This document shows positions 53,606 to 63,058 of a DNA stretch of 64,000 nt, in pieces. Source of the DNA: Mobilicoccus massiliensis (GTDB taxonomy: Bacteria; Actinomycetota; Actinomycetes; Actinomycetales; Dermatophilaceae); the NCBI RefSeq assembly GCF_000826525.2, contig NZ_LN651327.1, forward strand, positions 298,551 to 362,550, in the 5' to 3' direction. A program made the translations under genes and the position numbers. Position 1 is the stretch's first letter; every line of letters starts with the position of its first letter. The notes beneath the pieces were generated by a model. It was not told the DNA's origin and did not search any database. It was given only the letters and a program-made list of their open reading frames with translations.

Positions 53606-53881
53606 ATGGACGACGACCAGCAGCACACCGCGGAATGCCTGCCGATGCAGGCCGATCTCTACAGCCACCACCTCTACCTTTCGCATTTCGTGCGCGAATG
53701 GGCCCGAGCCGTGCTGCGGGACGCCGCCCAGGAACGCGGCCACGCCGAGGCGGAATACCTCAAGGGCTACGCCAAGGCGCTCACCGACATGGCCGGCCAC
53801 CTCGAGGACGGCGAGGCCCTCCCGGGCGGCCCGTTGTACTGTCACGTCACGCAGCGGTTCCAGGGGGGACGCCTCGCCTGA
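53606..53881 (+). CDS. small hypothetical protein (91 residues)
   Basis: I do not recognise this protein. It is soluble and acidic to neutral, mostly helical in appearance, with HHLYLSHFVREWARAVLRDA and HAEAEYLKGYAKALTDMAGH as probable amphipathic helices. The C-terminus has CHVTQRFQGG. A GGGGAG site stands some 13 bases before the ATG at 53606. It is preceded by a 316-bp AT-richer region with a strong palindrome and followed 23 bases later by an rRNA methyltransferase gene. Codon use in it is typical of the window. Confidence 0.7.
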   Translation: MDDDQQHTAECLPMQADLYSHHLYLSHFVREWARAVLRDAAQERGHAEAEYLKGYAKALTDMAGHLEDGEALPGGPLYCHVTQRFQGGRLA

Positions 53882-53904
53882 TCGGGTGGGATGCTGGTCT
53901 CGTC

Positions 53905-54726
53905 ATGGAGACCATCACCAGCCCGTCCAATCCCCGCCTGCGCGCCCTCGCGCGGCTCAAGCGCCGCCGCGATCGCGACGCGGCCGGAGTCACCCTCGTC
54001 GAGGGGGTGGAGGAGACGACGCTCGCCCTCGAGGCCGGCGCCCGGGTGCGCGAGGCGTACTGGTGTCCCGAGTTCGATGACGGTCGCGGCGAACCGCTGC
54101 TGGCAGCCCTGCGCGAGCGGGGAGTCGGCGTCGTGCGGCTCTCCCGAGCCGCGTTCGAGAAGGTCGCCTACCGCGAGGGTCCCGACGGGATGCTGGCGGT
54201 GCTCGCCGCTCCCGGCCTCACGCTGGCGCAGTTCGCGCCGCCGGAGCCGGAGTTCCTCCTGCTCGCCGAGCACGTGGAGAAGCCGGGCAACCTCGGGGCG
54301 ATCCTGCGCACGGCCGACGCCGCCGGCGTGCACGGGGTGCTCGCAGCCGATCCGGTGACCGACTGGGGCAATCCCAACGTCGTCCGCAGCAGCAAGGGCG
54401 CGGTGTTCTCGGTGCCGGTCGTCTCGGCCACGACGGCCGACACGCTCGCGTGGTTGCGACAGCGCGGCGTCTCGCTCGTCGCCGCCACCCCCGACACCGA
54501 CGTGCTGCACACCGAGGCCGACCTCACCGGCCCGGTCGCGATCGCGGTCGGGGCGGAGAAGGAGGGCCTGTCCCGCCAACTGCTCGACGCGGCCGACGTG
54601 CGGGTGCGGATCCCGATGGTCGGGCGGGTCGACTCGCTCAACGTCGCGACATCGGCGGCGGTGCTGCTCTACGAGGCCGTGCGCCAGCGCGGTACGGACG
54701 AAGGTCCCGGGGCTGTCGGTAGCTGA
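53905..54726 (+). CDS. TrmH/SpoU-family RNA 2'-O-methyltransferase
   Basis: A 273-residue RNA methyltransferase. The N-terminal substrate-binding part starts ITSPSNPRLRALARLKRRRD, the typical start of TrmH-like proteins, with TLVEGVEE. The SPOUT knot domain has AEHVEKPGNLGAILRTADAAG, VVRSSKGAVFSVP, AVGAEKEGLSRQLL and RIPMVGRVDSLNVATSAAVL, the three SpoU motifs. It methylates rRNA or tRNA ribose using SAM. ATG at 53905. Confidence 0.9.
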   Translation: METITSPSNPRLRALARLKRRRDRDAAGVTLVEGVEETTLALEAGARVREAYWCPEFDDGRGEPLLAALRERGVGVVRLSRAAFEKVAYREGPDGMLAVLAAPGLTLAQFAPPEPEFLLLAEHVEKPGNLGAILRTADAAGVHGVLAADPVTDWGNPNVVRSSKGAVFSVPVVSATTADTLAWLRQRGVSLVAATPDTDVLHTEADLTGPVAIAVGAEKEGLSRQLLDAADVRVRIPMVGRVDSLNVATSAAVLLYEAVRQRGTDEGPGAVGS

Positions 54727-54763
54727 CTCCGGCGACCTCGGCACCCTGTGCCACCATGTGGCC

Positions 54764-55411
54764 ATGCGAGTAGACCATGTCTCCTATGCCGCAGAGCACG
54801 ATGGCGTGCGTGCGACCGCCGACCGCCTCGCCGAGAAACTCGGTGTGCGTGCGGTGAACGGGGGCGTGCACCCCAGCTTCGGAACCCGCAACGTCATCCT
54901 CCCCATGGCCCACGAGCGTTACGTCGAGGTCGTCGAGGTGCTCGACCACCCGGCCTCCGACAAGGCGCCGTTCGGTCAGGCGGTCCGCGCGTGTTCCGAG
55001 CGCGGCGGCGGTTGGCTCGGCTGGGTCGTGCGGGTCGACGACCTCGCGCCGGTGGCCCAGCGCCTCGGGCGCGACCCGGTCGCCGGGCGTCGCCGCTTTC
55101 CCGACGGCCGCGAACTCATGTGGCAGCAGATCGGTGTCAACGGGCTGATCAACGACCCGCAACTGCCGTTCTTCATCTGTTTCGAGAACCCCGAGCTGCA
55201 CCCCTCCGGCGCCATCGTCGAACTCGTGCGCCCGAAGGTGAACATCGCCCGCCTCACGATCGCCGGCGACCCCGACCGCGTGCGCGACTGGCTCGGCGAG
55301 CCGGCACAGACCACCTCCACCGCGATCGCCTTCGACTTCATCGCCCCGCACGGCACCGCGGGCCTGATGTCGGTCACGTTCGACACCCCGAACGGACCGG
55401 TCACGATCTGA
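54764..55411 (+). CDS. glyoxalase-like (VOC) domain protein
   Basis: A 215-residue protein with the Glyoxalase_3-type pattern: RVDHVSYAAEHDGVRATADR at the start, GGVHPSFGTRNVILPMAHER and YVEVVEVLDHP in the first module, then ELMWQQIGVNGLINDPQLPF and a second strand set ending in VELVRPKVNIARLTIAG. VOC proteins are metal-dependent lyases, dioxygenases or binding proteins; the substrate is not evident. The ATG at 54764 is preferred over a GTG two codons upstream. It converges on the P-type ATPase-like gene with 2 bases between. Confidence 0.8.
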   Translation: MRVDHVSYAAEHDGVRATADRLAEKLGVRAVNGGVHPSFGTRNVILPMAHERYVEVVEVLDHPASDKAPFGQAVRACSERGGGWLGWVVRVDDLAPVAQRLGRDPVAGRRRFPDGRELMWQQIGVNGLINDPQLPFFICFENPELHPSGAIVELVRPKVNIARLTIAGDPDRVRDWLGEPAQTTSTAIAFDFIAPHGTAGLMSVTFDTPNGPVTI

Positions 55412-55413
55412 CC

Positions 55414-57294
55414 TCAGGCGCTGCTTGACCCGGCCGCTCCGTCGGTCTCGCTCCGGGCCGTGGTCTCGCGCTCCTGGTCGGCGTCGCCGCGTCCGTAGCT
55501 GCGCGGTCGTAGGGCGTTCGCGGCGGCGATCACCGGCAGTCCCGCACCCACGACGGCGGCGTACTGCGGATCGAGCATTCCGAGCGCGGCCGCTCCGAGC
55601 GCGAGGACCTCGACGACGGCGACCAGCACGATGCCCTGCGTGGTGACGCGGCCGGCCTTGCGGGCCAGGCCGACGGCTCGCAGCGACGTGGCGAGATCAC
55701 CGGGGTCGACGTGCACGGTGTGGTGGTCGTGCTCTCGACCGGAGGCCGGGTCGAGCCGGTCGGTGCTCGTCGGAGAGCCGGGGGCGAACACGACGGCGGC
55801 GTCACCGGGGGCCGGTGCGCCGCAGGTGCTCAACATGCCGGTGAGGAGGACGGCGGCCGTCGCGTCTGCGCGGGGCGGACCGTGCCGCTGCACGAGTTCG
55901 TGGGAGGTGACCGGCCTGGTGAGGACGTGCCGGTCGCGGTCGGGAATCTCGAGCGCCTCGCCGATGTGCCGGAGAACGGCGGGGTCGGGGCCGACGACGA
56001 CCGGTGTGATGCCGAGCGCCGTCAGCTCGGGCCGGTCGGTGAGGGCCTGCGAACGCACCTGTGGGAGCAGGGTGAACGCCGCACGGGCCACGCCGCCCCA
56101 GCCGACGTGGACCGTCGTCTGCTCGCCGGTCGATACGGCAGGGACGCGTTCGAACACCTCGGCAGGACCGAGGGTGACGACGGTGTCCTTGATGCGGCCG
56201 CGAAGGGGCTCCGGTGTTCCCGCGGCGTGGCTCCCGGGCGGCGAGGGGACGGCCTCGACCGGGCGCAGGGGGATTCCCCGCTCACGGGCCGCGGCAACGA
56301 GCGCGAGGTGCACCGGGTCGTCCCCGGCCGCAGCGACGCTCGCGGCGGCCTGCAATGCCGCCGTCACCTGCAGCCGGCCCGCGGGCCGCACCGAGACCAG
56401 GCGCGGATGACTGTCGGCGACCACGCCCACGGGGTCGAACACCAGCGTCGAGATGCGCGCGACGTCACGCAGGTCGATGTCGCCGAACACGATGCCGAGC
56501 TCGCGCCCCCGGTCGCGCGCGGCACGGCCCGGGACGTGCCGGGCGAGCATGAGTGCGGCCGGGGAGGACGCGAGGAGCACTGCGGCCGCGGGCATCGTGG
56601 CGACGATCGCGGCCACCCCTCCCGTGGACTGCGGCGCGAGCCGGATCCAGGCGGCGGCGAACGCCAGCAGCGCGAGCAGACCGATCGGGATGGCAACCCA
56701 ACCGGCGGCGAGGTCGACCCATCGCCGCAGGTCGGCGGCACCCCGGGTCGGGGCCCGCTCGGATGCGGCGGAGGCGGTGATATCGCCTGGAGTCACGTCG
56801 GCGGGCGTCTCGTCGTCGCCGATCGCGGGAACGCTCGCGCCGGGCCGTGACCGGATGGATGCGCGTGAGGCGTGTGCCCCCGCGGGCAGCACGCGCAGGA
56901 GCCCTGCGACCACCCGACCCGCGACGAGGTGGGCCGCGGTGGCAACTCCGACCGCGCCGAGGAGCGAGCCGTCCGAGCCGACCAGCAGCAACGGGACGCC
57001 GGCCACGAGACCCAGGACGAGGGCGACGGCGAGCACGAGGGCTCCGCCCGGGGTGCGCCCGTCGGTCAGCCGCTCGCTGCCTCCGGCCCGCAACAGCGTG
57101 GGCAGCAGGCCGCAGATCACGGCGACGAGGGGCAGGGCCGCGCCGACCCCGGCTCGCCAGGCGGCGGGGAGCAGGTCACCGGCGGGGGTGAACAGCAGCG
57201 GGCTCGCGAGGCCGGTGAGCACCGCCGTCCACCACCGCAGTGGTGAGATCCGCACCTCGACGGGCATCCAGGTGCCCGGTTCCGCCGCGGTCAT
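55414..57294 (-). CDS. degenerate P1B-type ATPase-like membrane protein (pseudoenzyme)
   Basis: A 626-residue protein with the layout of a heavy-metal P-type ATPase: four N-terminal membrane segments, two more (~193-217, 226-248), a P/N-domain-like cytoplasmic part and two last segments (~552-596). The usual C-P-C membrane motif is replaced by ASSPAAL (242-248). The phosphorylation motif DKTGT is FDPVG (Asp287 kept; Lys and Thr lost). The A-domain region is very short with no TGE. The TGD motif reads VGPD. Even so, RGRELGIVFGDIDLRDV and HPRLVSVRPAG still align with the family. It cannot be a normal pump and may be a regulatory or binding protein. ATG at 57294 after GGGAGGACC, 44 bases after purB. 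Confidence 0.7.
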   Translation of the reverse strand: MTAAEPGTWMPVEVRISPLRWWTAVLTGLASPLLFTPAGDLLPAAWRAGVGAALPLVAVICGLLPTLLRAGGSERLTDGRTPGGALVLAVALVLGLVAGVPLLLVGSDGSLLGAVGVATAAHLVAGRVVAGLLRVLPAGAHASRASIRSRPGASVPAIGDDETPADVTPGDITASAASERAPTRGAADLRRWVDLAAGWVAIPIGLLALLAFAAAWIRLAPQSTGGVAAIVATMPAAAVLLASSPAALMLARHVPGRAARDRGRELGIVFGDIDLRDVARISTLVFDPVGVVADSHPRLVSVRPAGRLQVTAALQAAASVAAAGDDPVHLALVAAARERGIPLRPVEAVPSPPGSHAAGTPEPLRGRIKDTVVTLGPAEVFERVPAVSTGEQTTVHVGWGGVARAAFTLLPQVRSQALTDRPELTALGITPVVVGPDPAVLRHIGEALEIPDRDRHVLTRPVTSHELVQRHGPPRADATAAVLLTGMLSTCGAPAPGDAAVVFAPGSPTSTDRLDPASGREHDHHTVHVDPGDLATSLRAVGLARKAGRVTTQGIVLVAVVEVLALGAAALGMLDPQYAAVVGAGLPVIAAANALRPRSYGRGDADQERETTARSETDGAAGSSSA

Positions 57295-57338
57295 GGTCGG
57301 TCGGTCCTCCCGTCGGCAGGTCGTGCGGTGGTGGGGGT

Positions 57339-58748
57339 TCAGATGTACCGGCGAGCCAGCTCGGGCGCGAGGCCGATGTAGGTCTGCGGGGTGAGGCCGA
57401 GCAGCCGCTGTTCGACGTCGTCGGGCAACCCCAGCCCGCGGACGAACTCCCGCAGGTCGTCGCCGTCGATGCGACGCCCCCGCGTGAGCTCCTTGAGCCG
57501 CTCGTACGGGTTCTCCATGCCGGTGACGCCCTGCGCGCCGAGGGCCCGCATCGCGGACTGGACGGGCTCGCCGAGCACCTCCCAGTTGGCGTCGAGGTCG
57601 GCGGCCATCTGCGCGGGAACGGCGTCGAGGCCGGCCAGGCCCCGTGAGACGTTGTCGAGGGCGAGCAGGCTGTGGCCGAACGCGGTGCCGATGTTGCGCT
57701 GCATCGAGGAGTCGGTGAGGTCGCGCTGCATCCGCGACTGCACGAGGGTCGAGGCGAGCACGTCGAAGAGGGCGTTGCTCACCTCGAGGTTGGCCTCGGC
57801 GTTCTCGAAGCGGATGGGGTTGACCTTGTGCGGCATCGTCGAGCTGCCGACCGTGCCCTGGCCGCGCACCTGCGCGAAGTAGCCGAGGGAGATGTAGGTC
57901 CACACGTCGGTGCAGAGGTTGTGCAGGATGCGGTTGAACCGCGCGACGTCGGAGTACAGCTCGGCCTGCCAGTCGTGGGATTCGATCTGCGTGGTCAGCG
58001 GGTTCCACGTCAGGCCGAGGCGGTCGGTGACGAACGCGTTGCCGATCGCGGGCCAGTCCGCCTCCGGCACGGCCGCCACGTGGGCCCCGTACGTGCCGGT
58101 GGCGCCGTTGATCTTGCCGAGGAAGTCGGCCGAGGCGATGCGCCGCACCTGCCGGCGCAGGCGGTAGGCGAGAACCGCGAGCTCCTTGCCCATCGTCGTG
58201 GGGGTGGCGGCCTGACCGTGCGTGCGCGCGAGCATCGGCACGTCGGCCAGCTCGGTCGCCATGCCTGAGAGCTGATCGAGCAGATCCTCGGCCTTGGGCA
58301 GCCACACCGTCTGCACCGCGCCCTTGACCATGAGGGCGTAGCAGAGGTTGTTGATGTCCTCGCTGGTGCAGGCGAAGTGCACGAGCTCGGAGAGCTGCGC
58401 CGCGTCCTCACCGAGGATCGCCGGCATGCGTCGCTTGAGGTAGTACTCCACCGCCTTGACGTCGTGCACGGTCTCGCGCTCGATCTCGGCGAGCTCGGCG
58501 ATGTCCTCGGCGCCGAAGTTCGCGACGATGGCCCGCAGCCTGGCGATCTCGGCCTCCGTCAACTGCCGCACGCCGGGCACGACCTGCCGGTCGGTGAGGT
58601 GGATGAGCCACTCGACCTCGACGTGCACGCGCGCCCGGTTCAACGCCGCCTCGCTGAGGTGATCGACCAGCGGCGCGACCGCCGGACGGTAACGCCCGTC
58701 GAGGGCGCCGAGAGCGATCGGGGGCGTGATGTCGGCAAGCGAGGTCAT
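57339..58748 (-). CDS. purB: adenylosuccinate lyase
   Basis: The 469-residue enzyme acts twice in purine synthesis, splitting SAICAR and adenylosuccinate with release of fumarate. The catalytic signature is GTVGSSTMPHKVNPIRFENA. The general-acid His is in ARTHGQAATPTTMGKEL, and HFACTSEDINNLCYALM is the N-terminal active-site block. It is of the longer E. coli-like PurB type. ATG at 58748. The degenerate P-type ATPase gene follows 44 bases downstream and probably shares its transcript. Confidence 0.95.
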   Translation of the reverse strand: MTSLADITPPIALGALDGRYRPAVAPLVDHLSEAALNRARVHVEVEWLIHLTDRQVVPGVRQLTEAEIARLRAIVANFGAEDIAELAEIERETVHDVKAVEYYLKRRMPAILGEDAAQLSELVHFACTSEDINNLCYALMVKGAVQTVWLPKAEDLLDQLSGMATELADVPMLARTHGQAATPTTMGKELAVLAYRLRRQVRRIASADFLGKINGATGTYGAHVAAVPEADWPAIGNAFVTDRLGLTWNPLTTQIESHDWQAELYSDVARFNRILHNLCTDVWTYISLGYFAQVRGQGTVGSSTMPHKVNPIRFENAEANLEVSNALFDVLASTLVQSRMQRDLTDSSMQRNIGTAFGHSLLALDNVSRGLAGLDAVPAQMAADLDANWEVLGEPVQSAMRALGAQGVTGMENPYERLKELTRGRRIDGDDLREFVRGLGLPDDVEQRLLGLTPQTYIGLAPELARRYI

Positions 58749-58987
58749 GGCCGCATTGTGTCACCCGGCACCGACGCTCCGGTCGGGCCCGCGGGCGGGG
58801 AGAACGGGAGCTCTCAGAGCGCGGGTGACTCCGGCGCACATCACGATCGGCGTCGATCAGAACCGCCACGAGGCCGCCGATAGGGCAGGGGAGCCCCACC
58901 CGATCGCGCGTCGATCGTCTCCGATCCGGTGACCGTCACCGCGATCTGTCGTGCTCTTTCATGCCGTATCGCCGAGGAGAAGGTTCG

Positions 58988-60310
58988 ATGTCGCTCGACA
59001 CCGTTCCGCTAGCCCCCACGTCCAGCACCCCTGAGGAGACCGAGTTCCGGCCCGGCATGAGTCTGGTGACCAAGCTCATCCTCAACGGGCTCATCACCGT
59101 GGGCTGCGCGGTGATGGTGGCGGGGACGACGATCTGGTCGTCGTTCGCGTTCTCCTCCGCTCTCGGCGACCTGTCGAACGCGGCGACGACCCTGGCCACG
59201 AGCGCGCAGAACGCGGGCGCCGCCAACCCCGACCTGCTCGCCGCCGTCGAGACCGCCACCGAGAGCGCCCAGGCCGCAGTCGTACGCACCCGCATCCTCG
59301 TCGTCCTCGCCGTGGCCCTGGCCTGCGTGCTCATCATGACGCCGATGGCGATCGTCATCGTCGGCGTACGCAAGACGATCCGCGAAGTGCAGGGCTCCCT
59401 CAGCGCGCTCTCCGCGGGCGACCTCACCCAGGTGCCGCACGTCACCTCCCGTGACGAAATGGGCGCCATGGCCGATCACCTGCGCCGCGCACTGTCGTCA
59501 ATGTCGGGCACCCTGCGCGACGTCGACACCGCGGCCACGGCCATCACCCAGACCGCCTCCCGCCTCGGCGCGATCTCCGCCGAGGTCGGCGACGGCGCCA
59601 CCACCGCCGCCTCCGAACTGCAGGACGCGACCTCCGCATCGACGCAGGCCACACAGGCCAACGACGAGGCCGGCGACGTCGTCGGGCAGATGCAGGGCAC
59701 GACCCGCCGCATCGCCTCCGCCTCGGAATCCTCCTCGTCGGTGACCGGAGAGGCCGTCGAGGTCGTGCGTCGCACGGGTCACACGGTCGAACGGCTCGGG
59801 CGCTCCTCGGCCGAGATCGAGAGCGTCGTCTCGAGCATCTCCTCGATCGCCGAGCAGACGAACCTGCTCGCGCTCAACGCCACCATCGAGGCCGCACGCG
59901 CCGGTGAGGCAGGCAAGGGTTTCGCCGTCGTCGCCAACGAGGTCAAGGAGCTCGCGATGCAGAGCGGGCAGGCCACCGAGGAGGTCTCCGAACGCATCGG
60001 GCAGATCCAGTCCGACATCACCGCCGCCGTCGACGCGATCTCGGCCATCGCCGAGACCGTCGACCGCGTACGCACCACCCAGAACGAGATCGTCGACGCC
60101 GTGGCCGAACAGGGCGCACTCGCCGGCCGTCTCACGCACGCTCTCGCCGACGCGTCCAAGGCGACGACCGCGATCACCGGCCGGGTCGCCGAGACCAGCC
60201 GGCACTCCGACGGATTCCACGGCAACGCCCAAGACCTGCTCACCGCCGCGAACGAGTTGGGGACCGACGCGAGGCACCTCTCGCAGGCCGTGTCGCGCTT
60301 CCGGTACTGA
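58988..60310 (+). CDS. methyl-accepting chemotaxis protein
   Basis: A 440-residue chemoreceptor. TM1 is about residues 28-52, a short ~45-residue extracellular Ala-rich part follows, TM2 is ~100-122, then a HAMP domain ([21 protein letters not shown]) and the coiled-coil signalling domain. The conserved tip is [19 protein letters not shown] and [20 protein letters not shown] (about residues 280-318). Such receptors control CheA kinase activity. The tiny sensing domain suggests it senses membrane state or a partner protein. GAGGAGAAGG precedes the ATG. No other chemotaxis or flagellar gene is in the window. Confidence 0.9.
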   Translation: MSLDTVPLAPTSSTPEETEFRPGMSLVTKLILNGLITVGCAVMVAGTTIWSSFAFSSALGDLSNAATTLATSAQNAGAANPDLLAAVETATESAQAAVVRTRILVVLAVALACVLIMTPMAIVIVGVRKTIREVQGSLSALSAGDLTQVPHVTSRDEMGAMADHLRRALSSMSGTLRDVDTAATAITQTASRLGAISAEVGDGATTAASELQDATSASTQATQANDEAGDVVGQMQGTTRRIASASESSSSVTGEAVEVVRRTGHTVERLGRSSAEIESVVSSISSIAEQTNLLALNATIEAARAGEAGKGFAVVANEVKELAMQSGQATEEVSERIGQIQSDITAAVDAISAIAETVDRVRTTQNEIVDAVAEQGALAGRLTHALADASKATTAITGRVAETSRHSDGFHGNAQDLLTAANELGTDARHLSQAVSRFRY

Positions 60311-60413
60311 ACCTGGCGGGTCTCGTCCCGGTGTCGTGAGGTCGTGAGGTCGTGGTGCCCGAGTCGTGGTGCCGCGAGGTCGCGGTGTCGCGGTCGTCTC
60401 AGATCAGCGCAGG

Positions 60414-60911
60414 TCAGCGCTGGTCGAGCTCGGCGGCGATGAACTCGACCACGCCATCGCAGGCGGCCTCGACCTCGCGCAGGCACCGCGCGAAGCCCGC
60501 CTCGTCGCCGTAGTAGGGGTCGTCGGTCTCGAGCGTGCCCGCCTCGACCGCGGCCGGGTCGAACGAGCGCAGGAGGCGCACATGGGTCACGTCACCGCCC
60601 TCGGCGAGCCGTCGCACGGCGGCGAGGTGCCCCTCGTCGGCGACGAGCACGAGGTCGCGATCGGCCAGCCATGCATCCTCGAACTGACGTGCGCGGTGGG
60701 CGGATCCGTCGTAGCCGCCGTCGGCGAGCGCACGCACGGTGCGGGGATCGGCACCGAGCCCGACGTGCCAGTCACCCGTGCCGGCGCTGTCGACCTCTAC
60801 CCGGTCTCCCAGACCCGCTCGATCGAGCTTCTCGCGCAGCACCACCTCACCCATCGGAGACCGACAGATGTTGCCGGAGCAGACGACACAGACGCGGTAC
60901 GGATCCGTCAC
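60414..60911 (-). CDS. low-molecular-weight protein-tyrosine phosphatase
   Basis: A 165-residue phosphatase. The P-loop is VCVVCSGNICRSPMGE (C-x5-R-S), and the general acid is in LETDDPYYGDEAGF. In actinomycetes such enzymes dephosphorylate tyrosine kinases or are secreted effectors; no kinase is encoded here. The GTG start at 60911 immediately follows the stop of the upstream 78-residue gene with no gap, so it likely depends on coupling. Confidence 0.9.
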   Translation of the reverse strand: MTDPYRVCVVCSGNICRSPMGEVVLREKLDRAGLGDRVEVDSAGTGDWHVGLGADPRTVRALADGGYDGSAHRARQFEDAWLADRDLVLVADEGHLAAVRRLAEGGDVTHVRLLRSFDPAAVEAGTLETDDPYYGDEAGFARCLREVEAACDGVVEFIAAELDQR

Positions 60912-61148
60912 TCAGGACTCCTCGTCGTGGGTCAACGACCCGTCGCGCCGCTTGCGGATACGCGGGATGGGGCCGGTGAGGTGGTTGCCGGGGGTGCCCC
61001 AGGGGGCCACGGCCTGCCAGGAGGAGGAGGCCGGCGGCTCGTCGACGCCCTCTGCGCCGCTGTCGTGCGGAACCGATTCCGCCTGCGTCGACGGGTCCTC
61101 CGGCTGCCCGGTCGCGTCGTCGCGTGACGAGGGATCCGTGTGGAACAT
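60912..61148 (-). CDS. small hydrophilic protein upstream of the tyrosine phosphatase
   Basis: A 78-residue protein of unknown function. It is polar, rich in Asp, Ser, Pro and Gly at the start and likely disordered, then has WQAVAPWGTPGNHLTGPIP and a basic RIRKRRDG end. A perfect GGAGGTG site 3 bases before the ATG, and a stop that directly abuts the phosphatase start, support a real gene. It could be a partner or substrate of the phosphatase, which is inference. Confidence 0.6.
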   Translation of the reverse strand: MFHTDPSSRDDATGQPEDPSTQAESVPHDSGAEGVDEPPASSSWQAVAPWGTPGNHLTGPIPRIRKRRDGSLTHDEES

Positions 61149-61354
61149 GGCACCTCCAGCCTGTCAATTGCTCAGACAATCGTGGCACACCGCGCCGATG
61201 TGGGCCGCCACTCGGGGTGTGACGAGGTCCTCTCCCCGGCCGGGGATGTGCGCGCTCGAGCTGCCGCGCGGAGACGCCGACGTCCCCGCAGTCTCGGCCG
61301 GAGTGACGGCATCGCAGAAGGCGAGCGGGCGACGTGACGTGCGATGGTGACAAC

Positions 61355-63043
61355 GTGAGAACACGTGTGGTTCAACGGCTTTCGGGTGCGGCGGTCGTCG
61401 CGGTGCTGCTCTCTGCCACTGGAATGGTCCCGGCCGGCGGATCGACGGGGATCGGTGAGTCGGCGCCCGTGGCCGCCGCTGCGTCCTCCGTGGCTGGTGT
61501 GCCGGCTGTGTCGGGTGTGTCGTCTGCGTCGTCTGTGTCGGGTGCTTCTGCGGTGGCCGCATCGGCGGCGCCGTCGGCCGGGGGACTCGCGTGGTCGAGA
61601 CGGTCGTGCTCGCAGGACGTGCTCGAGACCGCGCAGCAGCTCCGGCGTCCCGCCCTCGTCGAATGCGCGACGATGCGGGTGCCGCTCGACCGGTCGCGCC
61701 GGACGAGCGGAGCGATCTCGCTCAAGATCACCCGGGTGCGCAGCTCCGCACCGAGCCGGTCGACGCGCACCCTGTTCGTCAACCCCGGGGGTCCTGGAGT
61801 CGCCGCCGACTGGCTCGCTCCGGCGCTCGCCGCGCACTTCCCGGCGCTGCACCGCAGCCACGTGATCGTCGCCGTCGACCCGCGGGGGGCGGGGGGCAGC
61901 ACGCCGCTCGACTGCGATCTCGTCCCCGCGCCGATCAAGGACCTGCGCCGTGGGGCCGCCGGGGAGGTCGGCGCGTTGCAACGGGCCACCGCCGCGACCG
62001 TTCGCGCGTGCGTGGCGCGACACGGGCGCACCCTGCCGCACGTCAACACGCGGGAGACCGTGGCCGACCTCGACGCCGTCCGCGCGCGGCTGGGTTCCGC
62101 CCAGATCGACTGGTACGGAGTCTCGGCAGGCACGTGGCTCGGCGCCCGGTACGCCCAGGCCTACCCGCGGCGCATCGGACGGATGGTGCTCGACAGCACC
62201 GTCGAGGTGACCGCGACGTGGCGCGCGAGCTTCGCCGAGCAGCCGCGCGGCTTCCAGCGCCGCTACTCCCGACAGTTCCTGCCCTGGGTCGCGCGACACC
62301 ATCGCACGTACGGGCTGGGGCGGACTCCGGCCCAGGTGCTCGCGAGCGTGGAGTCGCTGCGAGCCCGGGCCGGCGCCGGCCGGCTCGGACGACTCACCCC
62401 GGTCGACCTCGACGCGCTCATCGCGAGCCGCATGTACGACGACCTCGACTTCTTCACGATGGCAGGCGACCTCGCGACCCTCGCCGACGAGCCGTCGGCG
62501 CGCCGACTCGCCGCGATCCGCAAGGAGGCCCACGAGGCCCGCACCGGTCAGGGACTGCTGACGGCCGAGGACACGGTGTTCATGGCCGTCCAGTGCAACG
62601 ACTTCGCGTGGTCGCGCTCGGCATCGTCGTACGTGGCCGAAGGACGCGCCCTGGGCACCGCGTTCCCGCTGCTCGGGTGGACGTGGCTCGCCAGCCCGTG
62701 CGCGACGTGGCCCTACCGGCCGGCGGGGCTGCCCCCGCTGGCGCGGCATTCGCTGCCCCGGGCGCTCGTGCTGCACAACGAGGTCGACCCCGCGACGCCG
62801 TGGGAGGGCGCACGGCGGGTGCTGCGGGCGCAGCGCAACCTGCGCGCGGTCGTCGTCGACGACGAGGGCTCGCACGGAGTGCTCCTCGGCGGCAACGCCT
62901 GCGCCGTCGGACGAGGGACGACCTACCTCACCACCGGTCGGCTACCGACCTCCGACGTCGTCTGCCGAGGACGCCCCCTCCCAGGAGACACGGTCCTCCA
63001 CCCCACGGGCGCCACCCTCACCCCCGCAGCCCTACGCAGGTAG
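61355..63043 (+). CDS. secreted alpha/beta hydrolase, S33 tripeptidyl-aminopeptidase type
   Basis: A 562-residue exported hydrolase. An N-terminal signal (VRTRVVQRLSGAAVVAVLL) is followed by an Ala/Ser/Val-rich stretch to residue ~75. The fold has the oxyanion region FVNPGGPGVAADW, the nucleophile elbow WYGVSAGTWLGARYA and the C-terminal TAP-like part with Asp in HNEVDPATPWEGA and His in DEGSHGVLLGG. It probably removes tripeptides or cleaves small peptides outside the cell. The GTG at 61355 is preferred as it gives a compact signal peptide; a GTG at 61334 is an alternative. Confidence 0.85.
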   Translation: MRTRVVQRLSGAAVVAVLLSATGMVPAGGSTGIGESAPVAAAASSVAGVPAVSGVSSASSVSGASAVAASAAPSAGGLAWSRRSCSQDVLETAQQLRRPALVECATMRVPLDRSRRTSGAISLKITRVRSSAPSRSTRTLFVNPGGPGVAADWLAPALAAHFPALHRSHVIVAVDPRGAGGSTPLDCDLVPAPIKDLRRGAAGEVGALQRATAATVRACVARHGRTLPHVNTRETVADLDAVRARLGSAQIDWYGVSAGTWLGARYAQAYPRRIGRMVLDSTVEVTATWRASFAEQPRGFQRRYSRQFLPWVARHHRTYGLGRTPAQVLASVESLRARAGAGRLGRLTPVDLDALIASRMYDDLDFFTMAGDLATLADEPSARRLAAIRKEAHEARTGQGLLTAEDTVFMAVQCNDFAWSRSASSYVAEGRALGTAFPLLGWTWLASPCATWPYRPAGLPPLARHSLPRALVLHNEVDPATPWEGARRVLRAQRNLRAVVVDDEGSHGVLLGGNACAVGRGTTYLTTGRLPTSDVVCRGRPLPGDTVLHPTGATLTPAALRR

Positions 63044-63058
63044 ATCTGGAGCGCAACC

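Noticed and set aside
60325..60400. Short GTCGTGAGG/GTCGTGGTG tandem repeats after the chemoreceptor gene
   Set aside because: Too short and irregular to assign a role; probably simple-sequence drift in a convergent intergenic gap.
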